Source: Lacrimispora saccharolytica (lineage in GTDB: Bacteria; Bacillota; Clostridia; Lachnospirales; Lachnospiraceae). From it: a DNA stretch of 33,373 nucleotides. The notes under the pieces are model-generated. The model searched no databases, was not told the DNA's origin, and saw nothing but the letters and a program-made list of their open reading frames with translations. The stretch is taken from assembly GCA_021531795.1 (NCBI GenBank), contig JADYUL010000014.1, positions 1 through 33,373 on the forward strand, read 5' to 3'. The position numbers were made by a program, and so were the translations under genes. Of the stretch, positions 1-7,193 are shown one piece after another (the stretch's first letter is position 1; each line of letters starts with the position of its first letter).

Positions 1-181
1 ATTACTCAAGAAAACCTCTGGCTTTCTCTTTCCTCGATTTACCTTGCTTTAAGGTTGTCTGTTCTCTGAATTTTTCTTTACTGACCGCTCTTCAGAGTAG
101 AGCCGCCAGTTTGGAATCTTCAGGGTTGCATTGCTGTAAAATTTTCAATGAACTTCTTGCGTCTCTCGACACAACTTTGAC
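1..181 (-). other. Probable rRNA operon leader (16S gene would lie beyond the left edge)
   Basis: No protein gene is visible here. On the minus strand, just after a consensus promoter, the transcript would begin with a small hairpin (159-172, five pairs closed by a GAGA tetraloop). A boxA-like stretch GTTCATTGAAAA (142-153) follows, one base from the Firmicute rrn antitermination element GTTCTTTGAAAA. A strong hairpin comes next (81-109, eleven paired positions with one mismatch and one wobble). A strong promoter, boxA and structured non-coding leader are the known layout of rRNA operon leaders, and such operons are common near oriC. The 16S start is not in the window, so the identity is inferred. 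Confidence 0.5.
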
Positions 182-210
182 ATCATAACACGTTTACATT
201 AATCAGTCAA
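182..210 (-). promoter_or_regulatory. Consensus sigma-A promoter for the predicted rrn operon
   Basis: On the minus strand the -35 box is TTGACT (205-210) and the -10 box is TATGAT (182-187), separated by exactly 17 bases. An A/T-rich stretch with GAAAAAAGTTG lies directly upstream of the -35 box and could act as an UP element. It sits 45 bases downstream of the tRNA-Ser gene and faces left. Confidence 0.75.
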
Positions 211-254
211 CAACTTTTTTCAAAAACTGAAGCAATTTGATAGAGCTTATAAAA

Positions 255-342
255 CGGAGAAAGAGGGATTTGAACCCTCGCGCCGCGTGAACGACCTACA
301 CCCTTAGCAGGGGCGCCTCTTCAGCCTCTTGAGTATTTCTCC
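255..342 (-). tRNA. tRNA-Ser (anticodon GCU)
   Basis: The minus strand folds as a class II tRNA. The acceptor arms GGAGAAA and TTTCTCC pair, the T-arm carries GGTTCAAATCC, and the anticodon loop CTGCTAA gives anticodon GCU (306-308 on the plus strand), reading AGC/AGU serine codons. The long variable arm expected of tRNA-Ser is present. The discriminator base is G (255), which fits serine identity. CCA is not encoded, so it would be added by nucleotidyltransferase. No clear terminator follows before the next promoter. Confidence 0.95.
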
Positions 343-347
343 ATCTT

Positions 348-398
348 CTGAATACGACCTCTACCAATATTCAGTTCACGTCTCCGTTTTCGGTGACG
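348..398 (-). other. Structured 5' leader of pre-tRNA-Ser: two hairpins
   Basis: Between the tRNA promoter and the tRNA 5' end the transcript can form two hairpins. The first (379-398) pairs CGTC.CCG with CGG.GACG around an AAAA loop with one A.A mismatch. The second (348-374) has perfect seven-base arms CTGAATA and TATTCAG around a 13-base loop. They would lie at the extreme 5' end of the transcript and close to the RNase P cleavage site. The remaining gap up to the antiporter gene (about 400-509) holds only the promoter and A/T-rich sequence, with no clear terminator for that gene. Confidence 0.45.
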
Positions 399-406
399 CA
401 AATGTT

Positions 407-435
407 ATTATAACCATCGGTACTGTAAAAGTCAA
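407..435 (-). promoter_or_regulatory. Consensus sigma-A promoter for tRNA-Ser
   Basis: The minus strand reads TTGACT (430-435), a 17-base spacer, then a perfect TATAAT (407-412). Transcription would start near 400, giving a leader of about 58 bases before the tRNA. The -35 box, spacer length and direction match the second promoter at 182-210, so tRNA-Ser and the predicted rrn operon may be served by tandem promoters. Confidence 0.8.
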
Positions 436-509
436 CGATAATTTCGGCTTTTTTCAAACCTTTTTTTGAGCCTGATTTTTCTCATCTAAATATAGTATTT
501 TACATTATT

Positions 510-1910
510 TTACTCACAAGATTTTGATTGTGTTTCTTCTATATTATATGTTCGTCCATATCCTGTACAAATACTGAATATCAGGATAAAAAGCATACAG
601 ATGGAATAGAAGTTAACAAAGGGAATCTCCTGAGGAACGACTCCATATTCCTCGCCAAACTGTAAGCTTAACTGAGCGGGTATTACACAGTGGACCGTCC
701 AGGGTGCCAGGAAGCAGAATACGCAGCCTGTACAATCCAACAGATTCGCTCTTCTGTATGGGTCAAGTCCTACCTTGGAACCCACCTCTCTTACAATGTC
801 ACCAAGTGCTACGATCGCAACTGATATTACTCCGGTGATCATACTTAAGATTCCGACTGACAGAACGATTGCCCCCTCAGCCTTCCTTGCACTTCCCGTA
901 TGCTTAATAAGAACACGGCCCACATCCTCGAACAACCCCGAACGCTCCATTACACCTAAGAGCGCAAACACAGCTATGAGCATCATTACCGTGCCTGAAG
1001 TTCCCAATATTGCGTCAAGGAAAAGACCGGTTACTTTAAATCCTCCCGGGAATGCTAAGATCTCATCGAATGAATAAATACCGGTTAAGAGACTAACGGC
1101 AATTCCGGATAGAATTCCACAGGAAAGTGCTGTGATCAGATGTTTTCTCATTAGACACAGAACAATGATAACCACAGGTATTATTAGCATACCGAAGCTG
1201 GTGAACTTAGGAATAATCTCCATATCAACACTTAACGAATCTGTATTATTCCCTGTTTTGGTAAAGATCAGAAACATTATCAGCGCACCTATTGCTGCCG
1301 GTATACTGTACCTGGTTCTGCTCTTTACCACTCTTCCCAGCTCTGCCTTCTGCGTTCCTGAGGAAGCAATGGTCGTATCTGAGATAGGTCCCAGGTTATC
1401 TCCAAAGGCTGCACCTGATACAATTGCACCTATAAGATATTCCGGTGCGATGCCGGCAAGTATTCCCACCGGATATAATATGGGTATTACTACAAAATAA
1501 CTGCCGACTGAGGTTCCTGTCGAAAATGCCAGTATGCAGGTAATTATGAATAATGCCGCAACAAACATTCTTCCGCTGAAGCCTGCATTTATTACATAAT
1601 ATGCCAACGTCTGGATAAGTCCGCTTCCTGCTATCAGTTTGCCCGAAACAGCTGCAAGTATTACGGCAAGGACTATAACCCCGAACATAGGCTTACTGAG
1701 CCCATAAACAATTGCTTCTCCATAGGCCTTTCCGTCTTTGGCAAATAATACCCCGACAGTTATTGCCGCAAAGAATGCTGCAACATATCCATTCACATTG
1801 GACTGGTGAAAAGCCGCAAACAGAATTATTATTGCCGCAGTAATTATAGGAATAATTCTTCCGACTCCTCCAAATCTGAACTCTACCTTTTGTGCATTTT
1901 CTTCATTCAT
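510..1910 (-). CDS. nhaC: Na+/H+ antiporter, NhaC family
   Basis: This is a polytopic membrane protein of 466 residues that should exchange Na+ for H+ across the cytoplasmic membrane. It shows about a dozen hydrophobic segments and the family signature GAAFGDNLGPISDTT in the middle, with a second G-rich SGTSVGS helix before it. Family members run about 450-500 residues. I start at the ATG at 1910 because GAGGAG lies nine bases upstream. The longer frame to 1988 would run through a perfect 12-bp inverted repeat and has no ribosome binding site. Related NhaC-like proteins exchange other solutes (for example malate-lactate), so the substrate is not certain. It is the last gene of the long minus-strand run and may be separated from its upstream neighbour by the hairpin. 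Confidence 0.85.
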   Translation of the reverse strand: MNEENAQKVEFRFGGVGRIIPIITAAIIILFAAFHQSNVNGYVAAFFAAITVGVLFAKDGKAYGEAIVYGLSKPMFGVIVLAVILAAVSGKLIAGSGLIQTLAYYVINAGFSGRMFVAALFIITCILAFSTGTSVGSYFVVIPILYPVGILAGIAPEYLIGAIVSGAAFGDNLGPISDTTIASSGTQKAELGRVVKSRTRYSIPAAIGALIMFLIFTKTGNNTDSLSVDMEIIPKFTSFGMLIIPVVIIVLCLMRKHLITALSCGILSGIAVSLLTGIYSFDEILAFPGGFKVTGLFLDAILGTSGTVMMLIAVFALLGVMERSGLFEDVGRVLIKHTGSARKAEGAIVLSVGILSMITGVISVAIVALGDIVREVGSKVGLDPYRRANLLDCTGCVFCFLAPWTVHCVIPAQLSLQFGEEYGVVPQEIPFVNFYSICMLFILIFSICTGYGRTYNIEETQSKSCE

Positions 1911-1950
1911 TTTACACAGCTCCTCATAAATAAACCGAATACAACTTATA

Positions 1951-1979
1951 AATGCCCTTAAGCTTAACTTAAGGGCATT
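1951..1979 (-). terminator. Perfect 12-bp hairpin between the flavin reductase and antiporter genes
   Basis: The arms AATGCCCTTAAG and CTTAAGGGCATT are perfectly complementary around a five-base loop. On the minus strand the hairpin follows the stop codon of the flavin reductase-rubredoxin gene by about 20 bases and precedes the antiporter ribosome binding site. There is no real U-tract (TATAAGTTG follows). It may be an attenuator, an mRNA-stabilising hairpin or a weak terminator. Confidence 0.5.
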
Positions 1980-1997
1980 AGGTATCAAATAATAATC

Positions 1998-2615
1998 TTA
2001 ACCGTATACAGGCTCGAAATCACTTGCATCATGTCCACATATCGGACAGATAAAGTCTGCGGGAAGCTCACTTCCTTCGTATATGTATCCGCATATCTTA
2101 CACTTCCATGCAACTACCTTCTTCTCCTCAGGCTTAGGAGCCGGCTTCGGCTTAATGTCGCTCTGATAGTAGTCATATGTAAGCATTGGCTCGTCGCTTT
2201 GCTTTACCGCATCTACAACCTCACCGATAAACAGTGTATGACTTCCGAGATCCATGCTGTCCACTACCTTACAGCTGAGTACTGCACAACAGTTCCAGTT
2301 CATATAAGGTACACCGTTGACATCCTCGGGAAGCGGAAGTCCGTCAAGCTTATCAACATCTCTTCCGGACTGCATTCCGAAGTGCTTGAGTGTCTCAAAG
2401 GGCACCTTCTTGTCAAGAATGCTTACTGCAAATACACCACCCTCTTTTATTAGGTCACAAGTGTAATTGGTATTGATTACTGCTATTGCAACTCTAGTTG
2501 GATTACCCGCTACCTGAATACATGTATTGGTGATGCATGCATTTTTCTTATCCCCCGCCTTGGCGCCAAGTAAGAATACGCCGTAAGCTAACTTGTACAG
2601 TGCTTTGTTATCCAT
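1998..2615 (-). CDS. Flavin reductase-rubredoxin fusion (Hrb-like high-molecular-weight rubredoxin)
   Basis: This is a two-domain cytoplasmic redox protein of 205 residues. Residues 1 to about 150 form a flavin reductase-like FMN domain, including the TNTCIQV and FAVSIL segments. A proline/lysine-rich linker (155-166) joins it to a compact rubredoxin-like domain with the iron-binding pairs CKIC (172, 175) and CPIC (190, 193). The iron site has the short spacing seen in rubrerythrin-type rubredoxins. The same architecture is known in Hrb of Moorella, which passes electrons from NAD(P)H to the flavodiiron protein FprA for O2 or NO reduction. No flavodiiron gene lies in this window. An AGGAGG site eight bases before the ATG supports the start. 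The function in oxidative or nitrosative defence is inferred from architecture. Confidence 0.85.
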   Translation of the reverse strand: MDNKALYKLAYGVFLLGAKAGDKKNACITNTCIQVAGNPTRVAIAVINTNYTCDLIKEGGVFAVSILDKKVPFETLKHFGMQSGRDVDKLDGLPLPEDVNGVPYMNWNCCAVLSCKVVDSMDLGSHTLFIGEVVDAVKQSDEPMLTYDYYQSDIKPKPAPKPEEKKVVAWKCKICGYIYEGSELPADFICPICGHDASDFEPVYG

Positions 2616-2637
2616 ACTTAAGTCCTCCTTGTCTTAT

Positions 2638-3996
2638 TCATAGGAATATATATTTACATACGAAGAGTACTGCAAGAATATACATTAATGGAGTAATCTT
2701 CTTATGCTTTCCACAGATGAGATTAATTACTACATAAGAAACAACACCTATCGCAATACCCTCTGAGATGCTGTACATGAGCGGCATTGCAATAATACAA
2801 AGATATGCGGGAATTGCATCTGTAAGTTCCTTGAAGTTTATATCTCCAACCGTTGTTATCATAAGGAAACCGACGAAGATAAGTGCCGGAGCAGTTGCAA
2901 AGCCCGGTATTGCACAGAATATCGGTGCAAGGAATATTGATAAGAGGAAGAGCAGACCGGTAACTACTGATGCAAGACCGGTTCTTGCTCCCGCAGCAAC
3001 ACCTGCTGAGCTCTCTACAAAGGTCGTGGTGGTTGATGTACCAAGAACAGCACCTGCACTGGTTGCAACAGCATCAGCGAGAAGTGCCTGCTTGATTCTC
3101 GGAAGTCTTCCCTCCTCATCAAGCATGTCTGCCTTGGTAGCAACACCGATAAGTGTTCCTAAAGTATCAAACATATCTACGAAGAGGAATGCAAATATGA
3201 TAATAATGAAGTTGATGATTCCCACATTAGTAAAGTCAGCCTTAAATACCTGTCCGAAGGTAAGTGAAAGAGCTGAGAAATCAGTTGTTCCAAAAGAGGG
3301 ATACAGTGAATAGAAGCCATTCTCAACATCAACCACATATATTCCCAATGCCTCAGCTATCATGCCGAGAACCCAAGTTGCTATGATTCCTATAAGAATC
3401 GAACCCTTAACATTCTTAATATAAAGAATTGCCGTAATGAACAATCCGATAAGAGCAAGGATTGCGCAGATTCCCTGAGTATGAATCGTGCCTCTGAAGT
3501 TAACGTAGCTGACGAGTGTAGATGGATTATCTACAACAAGGTGTGCTCCCTGCAATCCGATAAAGGCAATGAATAATCCGATACCACAGCTTACACCCTT
3601 CTTTAGTGTAAGGGGTATAGCATTAAAAATCGCTTCTCTTACATTTGTAAGAGACAATACAATGAAGATGAGTCCTTCAACAAATACTGCAGCAAGGGCT
3701 ATCTGCCACGAATATCCCATGGCACCGCATACTGTGAATGCAAAGTATGCGTTAAGTCCCATACCCGGTGCAAGTGCAAAAGGATAATTGGCAATAAGAG
3801 CCATAATAAGTGTTCCAAGGAAGGAAGCCAGAGCAGTAGCCATAAGTACCGCTGTCTTATCCATTCCTGAAGCAGAAAGCAATGACGGGTTAACGGCAAG
3901 AATATAAGCCATTGTCATAAATGTGGTGATACCGCCGATAACCTCTGTTCTAACATTTGTGTTGTTTTCTTTCAACTTAAATAATTTCTCAAGCAT
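2638..3996 (-). CDS. NCS2 family purine permease (guanine/hypoxanthine, PbuG/AzgA type)
   Basis: This 452-residue, roughly 12-14-helix permease should import purine bases by proton symport. It shows the AzgA/PbuG-branch sequences GGITTFMTMAYIL near the N terminus, FALAPGMGLNAYFAF (about 72-86) and a TSTTTTFVESSAGVAAG segment around 320-336, which are diagnostic of this branch and distinguish it from the uracil/xanthine branch. Its ribosome binding site (AGGGAGG) is embedded in the last codons of the upstream EAL gene. Only three bases separate that stop codon from this ATG, so translation is probably coupled. No purine riboswitch is visible because there is no room for a leader. The exact purine cannot be set from sequence. 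Confidence 0.88.
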   Translation of the reverse strand: MLEKLFKLKENNTNVRTEVIGGITTFMTMAYILAVNPSLLSASGMDKTAVLMATALASFLGTLIMALIANYPFALAPGMGLNAYFAFTVCGAMGYSWQIALAAVFVEGLIFIVLSLTNVREAIFNAIPLTLKKGVSCGIGLFIAFIGLQGAHLVVDNPSTLVSYVNFRGTIHTQGICAILALIGLFITAILYIKNVKGSILIGIIATWVLGMIAEALGIYVVDVENGFYSLYPSFGTTDFSALSLTFGQVFKADFTNVGIINFIIIIFAFLFVDMFDTLGTLIGVATKADMLDEEGRLPRIKQALLADAVATSAGAVLGTSTTTTFVESSAGVAAGARTGLASVVTGLLFLLSIFLAPIFCAIPGFATAPALIFVGFLMITTVGDINFKELTDAIPAYLCIIAMPLMYSISEGIAIGVVSYVVINLICGKHKKITPLMYILAVLFVCKYIFL

Positions 3997-3999
3997 TTC

Positions 4000-5676
4000 C
4001 TATTCCTCCCTCGAAGACATTACATAATCTATCAGCTTATCTATTCTGATGGGTTTTGAGTAATAATATCCCTGAAACCATGTAGCACCATAGTCTCTAA
4101 GGTAATCCTGAAGCTCCTTGGTCTCCACGCCCTCAAGGCAGGTATACATTCCCGCACTTGTTGCAAAATAGAGGATGGAGCGGACCATAGCCTGATTCCT
4201 CGGATTGTCCATAATATCATGAATGAAGCTCATGTCTATCTTAAGCTCATCCATCGGAACCTTTAGTACCAAATTGGATGAAGCGCTTCCCGTACCATAA
4301 TCATCAATTGCCATTCTGACTCCCATGGCCTGGAAGAATCTTACCTCATTGTCAAGCAGCTTCGGCGGCAGATCCTTACACCTTTCCGTAAGCTCCATAC
4401 AGAGTCTGTTAGGCGGAAAACCCGTCTGGTCTAAGATATTAAGCACTGCTGTTCTGAATTCCCTGCGCTCCAGCTGTCTTATTGAAATATTGACATTAAT
4501 AAAGAAGTCAGGATCAATATCAAGAATTGGCTTAACCTCTGAGAGGGCCTTACGAAGTACGAAGTTTCCAAGCTCATACATGCTCGGGTCCTTCTCAAGC
4601 CAGTCAATGAACATTCCCGGAGGAACATTGCCATAGGGCTCGCTTTCCCATCTAATCAGTGCTTCGGCTCCCTTAACTCGTCCCGTCTGTGAATCGACTA
4701 TCGGCTGATATTCAACATAGAAGCCCTTGCATCTGTTATGAACCGACTGATGGATGACCTTCATAAGCGCTAAGTCTACGCCTCTGTTGGTCTTAACTTC
4801 ATCATTGAAGATCACCAGCTGTCCCTGATGATCACTTATGGAATGATTAAGTGCATACGTAACCTGTCCACAGAGAGATGAAATGTCGGCACGGTAATTA
4901 TCAAGAAGAATACCTCCCGAAGCGATCTTAATTGACCGCAGTTTTCCATCAGACATGATACCGTTGCTTAATATTCTCCTAAGCTTGCCCTCGAACTCCA
5001 GAAGCTCCGTTCTCTCAGCATCCTTAAGGATGAAGATGAACCTCTCCCTGTCTAAATGATATACAGCTTTTTTTTCATCCATCATATAGATGAACTGCAT
5101 CGCAATGTCCTGAAGCAGGATATTGGAATAATCTCTTCCGTATACCAGATTAATGGTATCAAAGCCCTCTATATGAATCTCTAGGATTGCAACCTTGTTA
5201 TAATGAGTTACAATCTCTGCCAGGTCGCTGACATATTTTGACTCGGTAAACAGATCTGTCAGAGGGTCGAAGTTCCTGAAGACGTTCTCATTCCTGATGG
5301 ATATTACCAGATACTCCATCTTCCCTTCTCTGTTGCGAAGAGGGTTGGTGTGGAAACTGAACAAACAGAAATCCTTCTGCTCACTTCTAATCCTGACACA
5401 GAAGTCATCTTTATTAAGCTCTTCATCAGCAAGCTTTTTGGTAATTCCCTCTATATACTCTTTTTTATCATGGGGATGAACATAATCAAGAAGCCTGTGC
5501 TCCATATCAAAGGTGCAGCTGTCATGAAGACCGAAAGCAACTCTTGTCTTATCAGAAACCCAGGAATAATCATCATCAATTCTTGTAACCCAAGTATAGG
5601 AGTCCTCCGAAATCATATCGAGGTTATTCACAAATTCGTATAATTCATTTTGCTCCTGCCAACCAATACCATCCAT
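4000..5676 (-). CDS. PAS - degenerate GGDEF - EAL protein, predicted c-di-GMP phosphodiesterase
   Basis: This cytoplasmic signalling protein of 558 residues has no membrane segment. A PAS-like sensor (about 25-130) is followed by a GGDEF-fold domain (about 137-290) whose active-site loop reads HLDRERF instead of GGDEF, so cyclase activity is not expected. The C-terminal EAL domain (about 316-556) keeps EALIRW, the NVNIS asparagine, ELTE, the metal-binding pair IDDYGTG, the lysine of DELKID, and EGVET with the downstream glutamine. It should therefore hydrolyse c-di-GMP to pGpG. I start at 5676 because AGAGGA lies seven bases upstream. The longer frame starts at a TTG without a ribosome binding site. 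It is translationally linked to the purine permease downstream. The 115 bases upstream are A/T-rich and hold no promoter I can defend. Confidence 0.88.
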   Translation of the reverse strand: MDGIGWQEQNELYEFVNNLDMISEDSYTWVTRIDDDYSWVSDKTRVAFGLHDSCTFDMEHRLLDYVHPHDKKEYIEGITKKLADEELNKDDFCVRIRSEQKDFCLFSFHTNPLRNREGKMEYLVISIRNENVFRNFDPLTDLFTESKYVSDLAEIVTHYNKVAILEIHIEGFDTINLVYGRDYSNILLQDIAMQFIYMMDEKKAVYHLDRERFIFILKDAERTELLEFEGKLRRILSNGIMSDGKLRSIKIASGGILLDNYRADISSLCGQVTYALNHSISDHQGQLVIFNDEVKTNRGVDLALMKVIHQSVHNRCKGFYVEYQPIVDSQTGRVKGAEALIRWESEPYGNVPPGMFIDWLEKDPSMYELGNFVLRKALSEVKPILDIDPDFFINVNISIRQLERREFRTAVLNILDQTGFPPNRLCMELTERCKDLPPKLLDNEVRFFQAMGVRMAIDDYGTGSASSNLVLKVPMDELKIDMSFIHDIMDNPRNQAMVRSILYFATSAGMYTCLEGVETKELQDYLRDYGATWFQGYYYSKPIRIDKLIDYVMSSREE

Positions 5677-5791
5677 GCATGATTCCTCTTGTGTAATATC
5701 ATAAACTGATTTTAACATAAAAAAATTGGATTTACACAATAAAGTTGTCTATGTTCCTACTATAATTTACTAAATATTGACAAAGAGACAA

Positions 5792-6343
5792 TCATTCTCT
5801 GTTATATTGACTTACAGCAGTCTCGTAAAGGTTATTTCCGTCCTTATCTACAATCACAATACAGGGGAAATCCTTAACCTCAAGCTTCCTTATGGCCTCT
5901 GCCCCAAGATCCTCATAGGCCACAATCTCACTGCTTGTAATTGCCCTGGACAGAATGGCACCCGCTCCGCCTACTGCGGCAAAATACACACACTTATTTC
6001 TGACAATGGCATCTATTACCTCCCTGCTTCTCTTACCCTTGCCTATCATACCCTTAAGTCCAAGGTCTAAAAGCTTCGGTGCATACTTATCCATTCTGGA
6101 AGCAGTTGTGGGACCTGCCGAACCAATGGGTCTTCCCTCTCTTGCCGGAGACGGTCCCATATAATAAATAATATTGTCCTTAAGGTCAAACGGGAGCTCC
6201 TTTCCTTCATCCAGAAGCTCCATCATGCGCTTGTGTGCTGCATCCCTTGCTACATAGACTGTACCTGTAATATATACATAATCGCCCATCTTAAGTTCGT
6301 TAATATCTTCCTCCTTAAGTGGCGCACTAATATGTCTGTCCAT
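5792..6343 (-). CDS. fumB: Class I fumarate hydratase (or tartrate dehydratase), beta subunit
   Basis: This 183-residue subunit corresponds to the C-terminal domain of class I iron-sulfur fumarases and pairs with the alpha subunit just upstream. It carries the conserved GDYVYITGTVYVARDAAHKR, YMGPSPA and GSAGPTTASRMD stretches that bind the substrate. An AGGAGG four bases before the ATG at 6343 sets the start, only eight bases after the alpha stop codon. A longer frame to 6388 would overlap the alpha gene and is unlikely. The two-subunit form is typical of strict anaerobes. L-tartrate dehydratase has the same fold, so the substrate is the likely rather than the proven one. The symbol denotes the beta subunit, not the E. 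coli fumB isozyme. Confidence 0.85.
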   Translation of the reverse strand: MDRHISAPLKEEDINELKMGDYVYITGTVYVARDAAHKRMMELLDEGKELPFDLKDNIIYYMGPSPAREGRPIGSAGPTTASRMDKYAPKLLDLGLKGMIGKGKRSREVIDAIVRNKCVYFAAVGGAGAILSRAITSSEIVAYEDLGAEAIRKLEVKDFPCIVIVDKDGNNLYETAVSQYNRE

Positions 6344-6351
6344 ATCTCCTC

Positions 6352-7191
6352 CTATAATTCCCTGACCGAATGACGGTTTACATGACAACAGATGTTCACT
6401 GCCACGGGCAGTCCCGCAATGTGTGTGGGATAGGTGTTGATGTTAACCGCAAGGGCTGTCGTACTGCCGCCTAAGCCTCCGGGACCGATACCGCTACGAT
6501 TGATTCTATCAAGCAGCTCCTCCTCCATATTCCTCACCCATTCAATGTCGGAGCGCTTATTTACCTCTCTTGTAAGAGCTTTTTTTGCCAAAAGCGCACA
6601 TTTCTCAAACGTCCCACCGATACCGACACCAACTACCATAGGAGGGCAGGCGTTCGGACCTGCATCCTTAACGGCAGACAGAATTGCACTCTTTACTCCC
6701 TCTTCTCCGTCGGCCGGCTTAAGCATAAATATCTTACTCATATTCTCAGAACCGAAGCCCTTAGGTGCAAGTGTGAGCTTTATCTTCTCTCCGGGAACTA
6801 TATCATAGTGGATAACCGCCGGAGTGTTGTCGCCGGTGTTTACCCTAAGCAGGGGATCACTGACCACGGACTTTCTGAGATAGCCATCCACATATCCGCG
6901 TCTGACACCTTCATTGATTGCGTCGGTTAGATTGCCTTCCACATGAACATCGCTTCCAACCTCTGCAAAGATCACAGCCATTCCGGTGTCCTGACAGATG
7001 GGAATCATATCCTCACCTGCAATCCTTAAGTTTTCCGACAGCTGATCCAAGACCTGTTTTCCGAGGGGACTTATCTCACTCTCCGTAGCCTTACTCAGTG
7101 CTTCCTTCATATCGGGTGTCAGGAAGTGGCTGGCCTCGATGCACATCTCACTCACCGTCTTAATTATTGTCTCTGTATCAATTGTTCGCAT
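6352..7191 (-). CDS. fumA: Class I fumarate hydratase (or tartrate dehydratase), alpha subunit
   Basis: This 279-residue catalytic subunit binds an oxygen-labile [4Fe-4S] cluster and interconverts fumarate and malate with the beta subunit. Cluster cysteines are visible at 66 (ICQDTGM), 182 (GPNACPP) and 268 or 269 (NICCH). The glycine-rich GIGPGGLGGSTTA stretch (235-246) is also conserved. Length fits stand-alone alpha subunits (about 280). It starts two bases after the LD-carboxypeptidase stop, with only a partial ribosome binding site, so coupling is likely. No succinate dehydrogenase, malate dehydrogenase or aspartase gene lies nearby to tell fumarate from tartrate as substrate. The symbol denotes the alpha subunit. 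Confidence 0.87.
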   Translation of the reverse strand: MRTIDTETIIKTVSEMCIEASHFLTPDMKEALSKATESEISPLGKQVLDQLSENLRIAGEDMIPICQDTGMAVIFAEVGSDVHVEGNLTDAINEGVRRGYVDGYLRKSVVSDPLLRVNTGDNTPAVIHYDIVPGEKIKLTLAPKGFGSENMSKIFMLKPADGEEGVKSAILSAVKDAGPNACPPMVVGVGIGGTFEKCALLAKKALTREVNKRSDIEWVRNMEEELLDRINRSGIGPGGLGGSTTALAVNINTYPTHIAGLPVAVNICCHVNRHSVREL

Positions 7192-7193
7192 TT

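Noticed and set aside
446-478. Possible terminator for nhaC (GGCT ... AGCC around A/T-rich sequence)
   Set aside because: The stem is only four base pairs with large bulges, and the A/T runs make chance pairing likely.
1911-1988. 26-residue N-terminal extension of the NhaC protein
   Set aside because: It would be translated through a perfect hairpin and has no ribosome binding site. The ATG at 1910 has GAGGAG.
4325-4636. Plus-strand ORFs inside the EAL, NhaC, permease, gyrA and other genes
   Set aside because: They mirror codons of well-supported minus-strand genes, lack ribosome binding sites, and show no recognisable protein motif.
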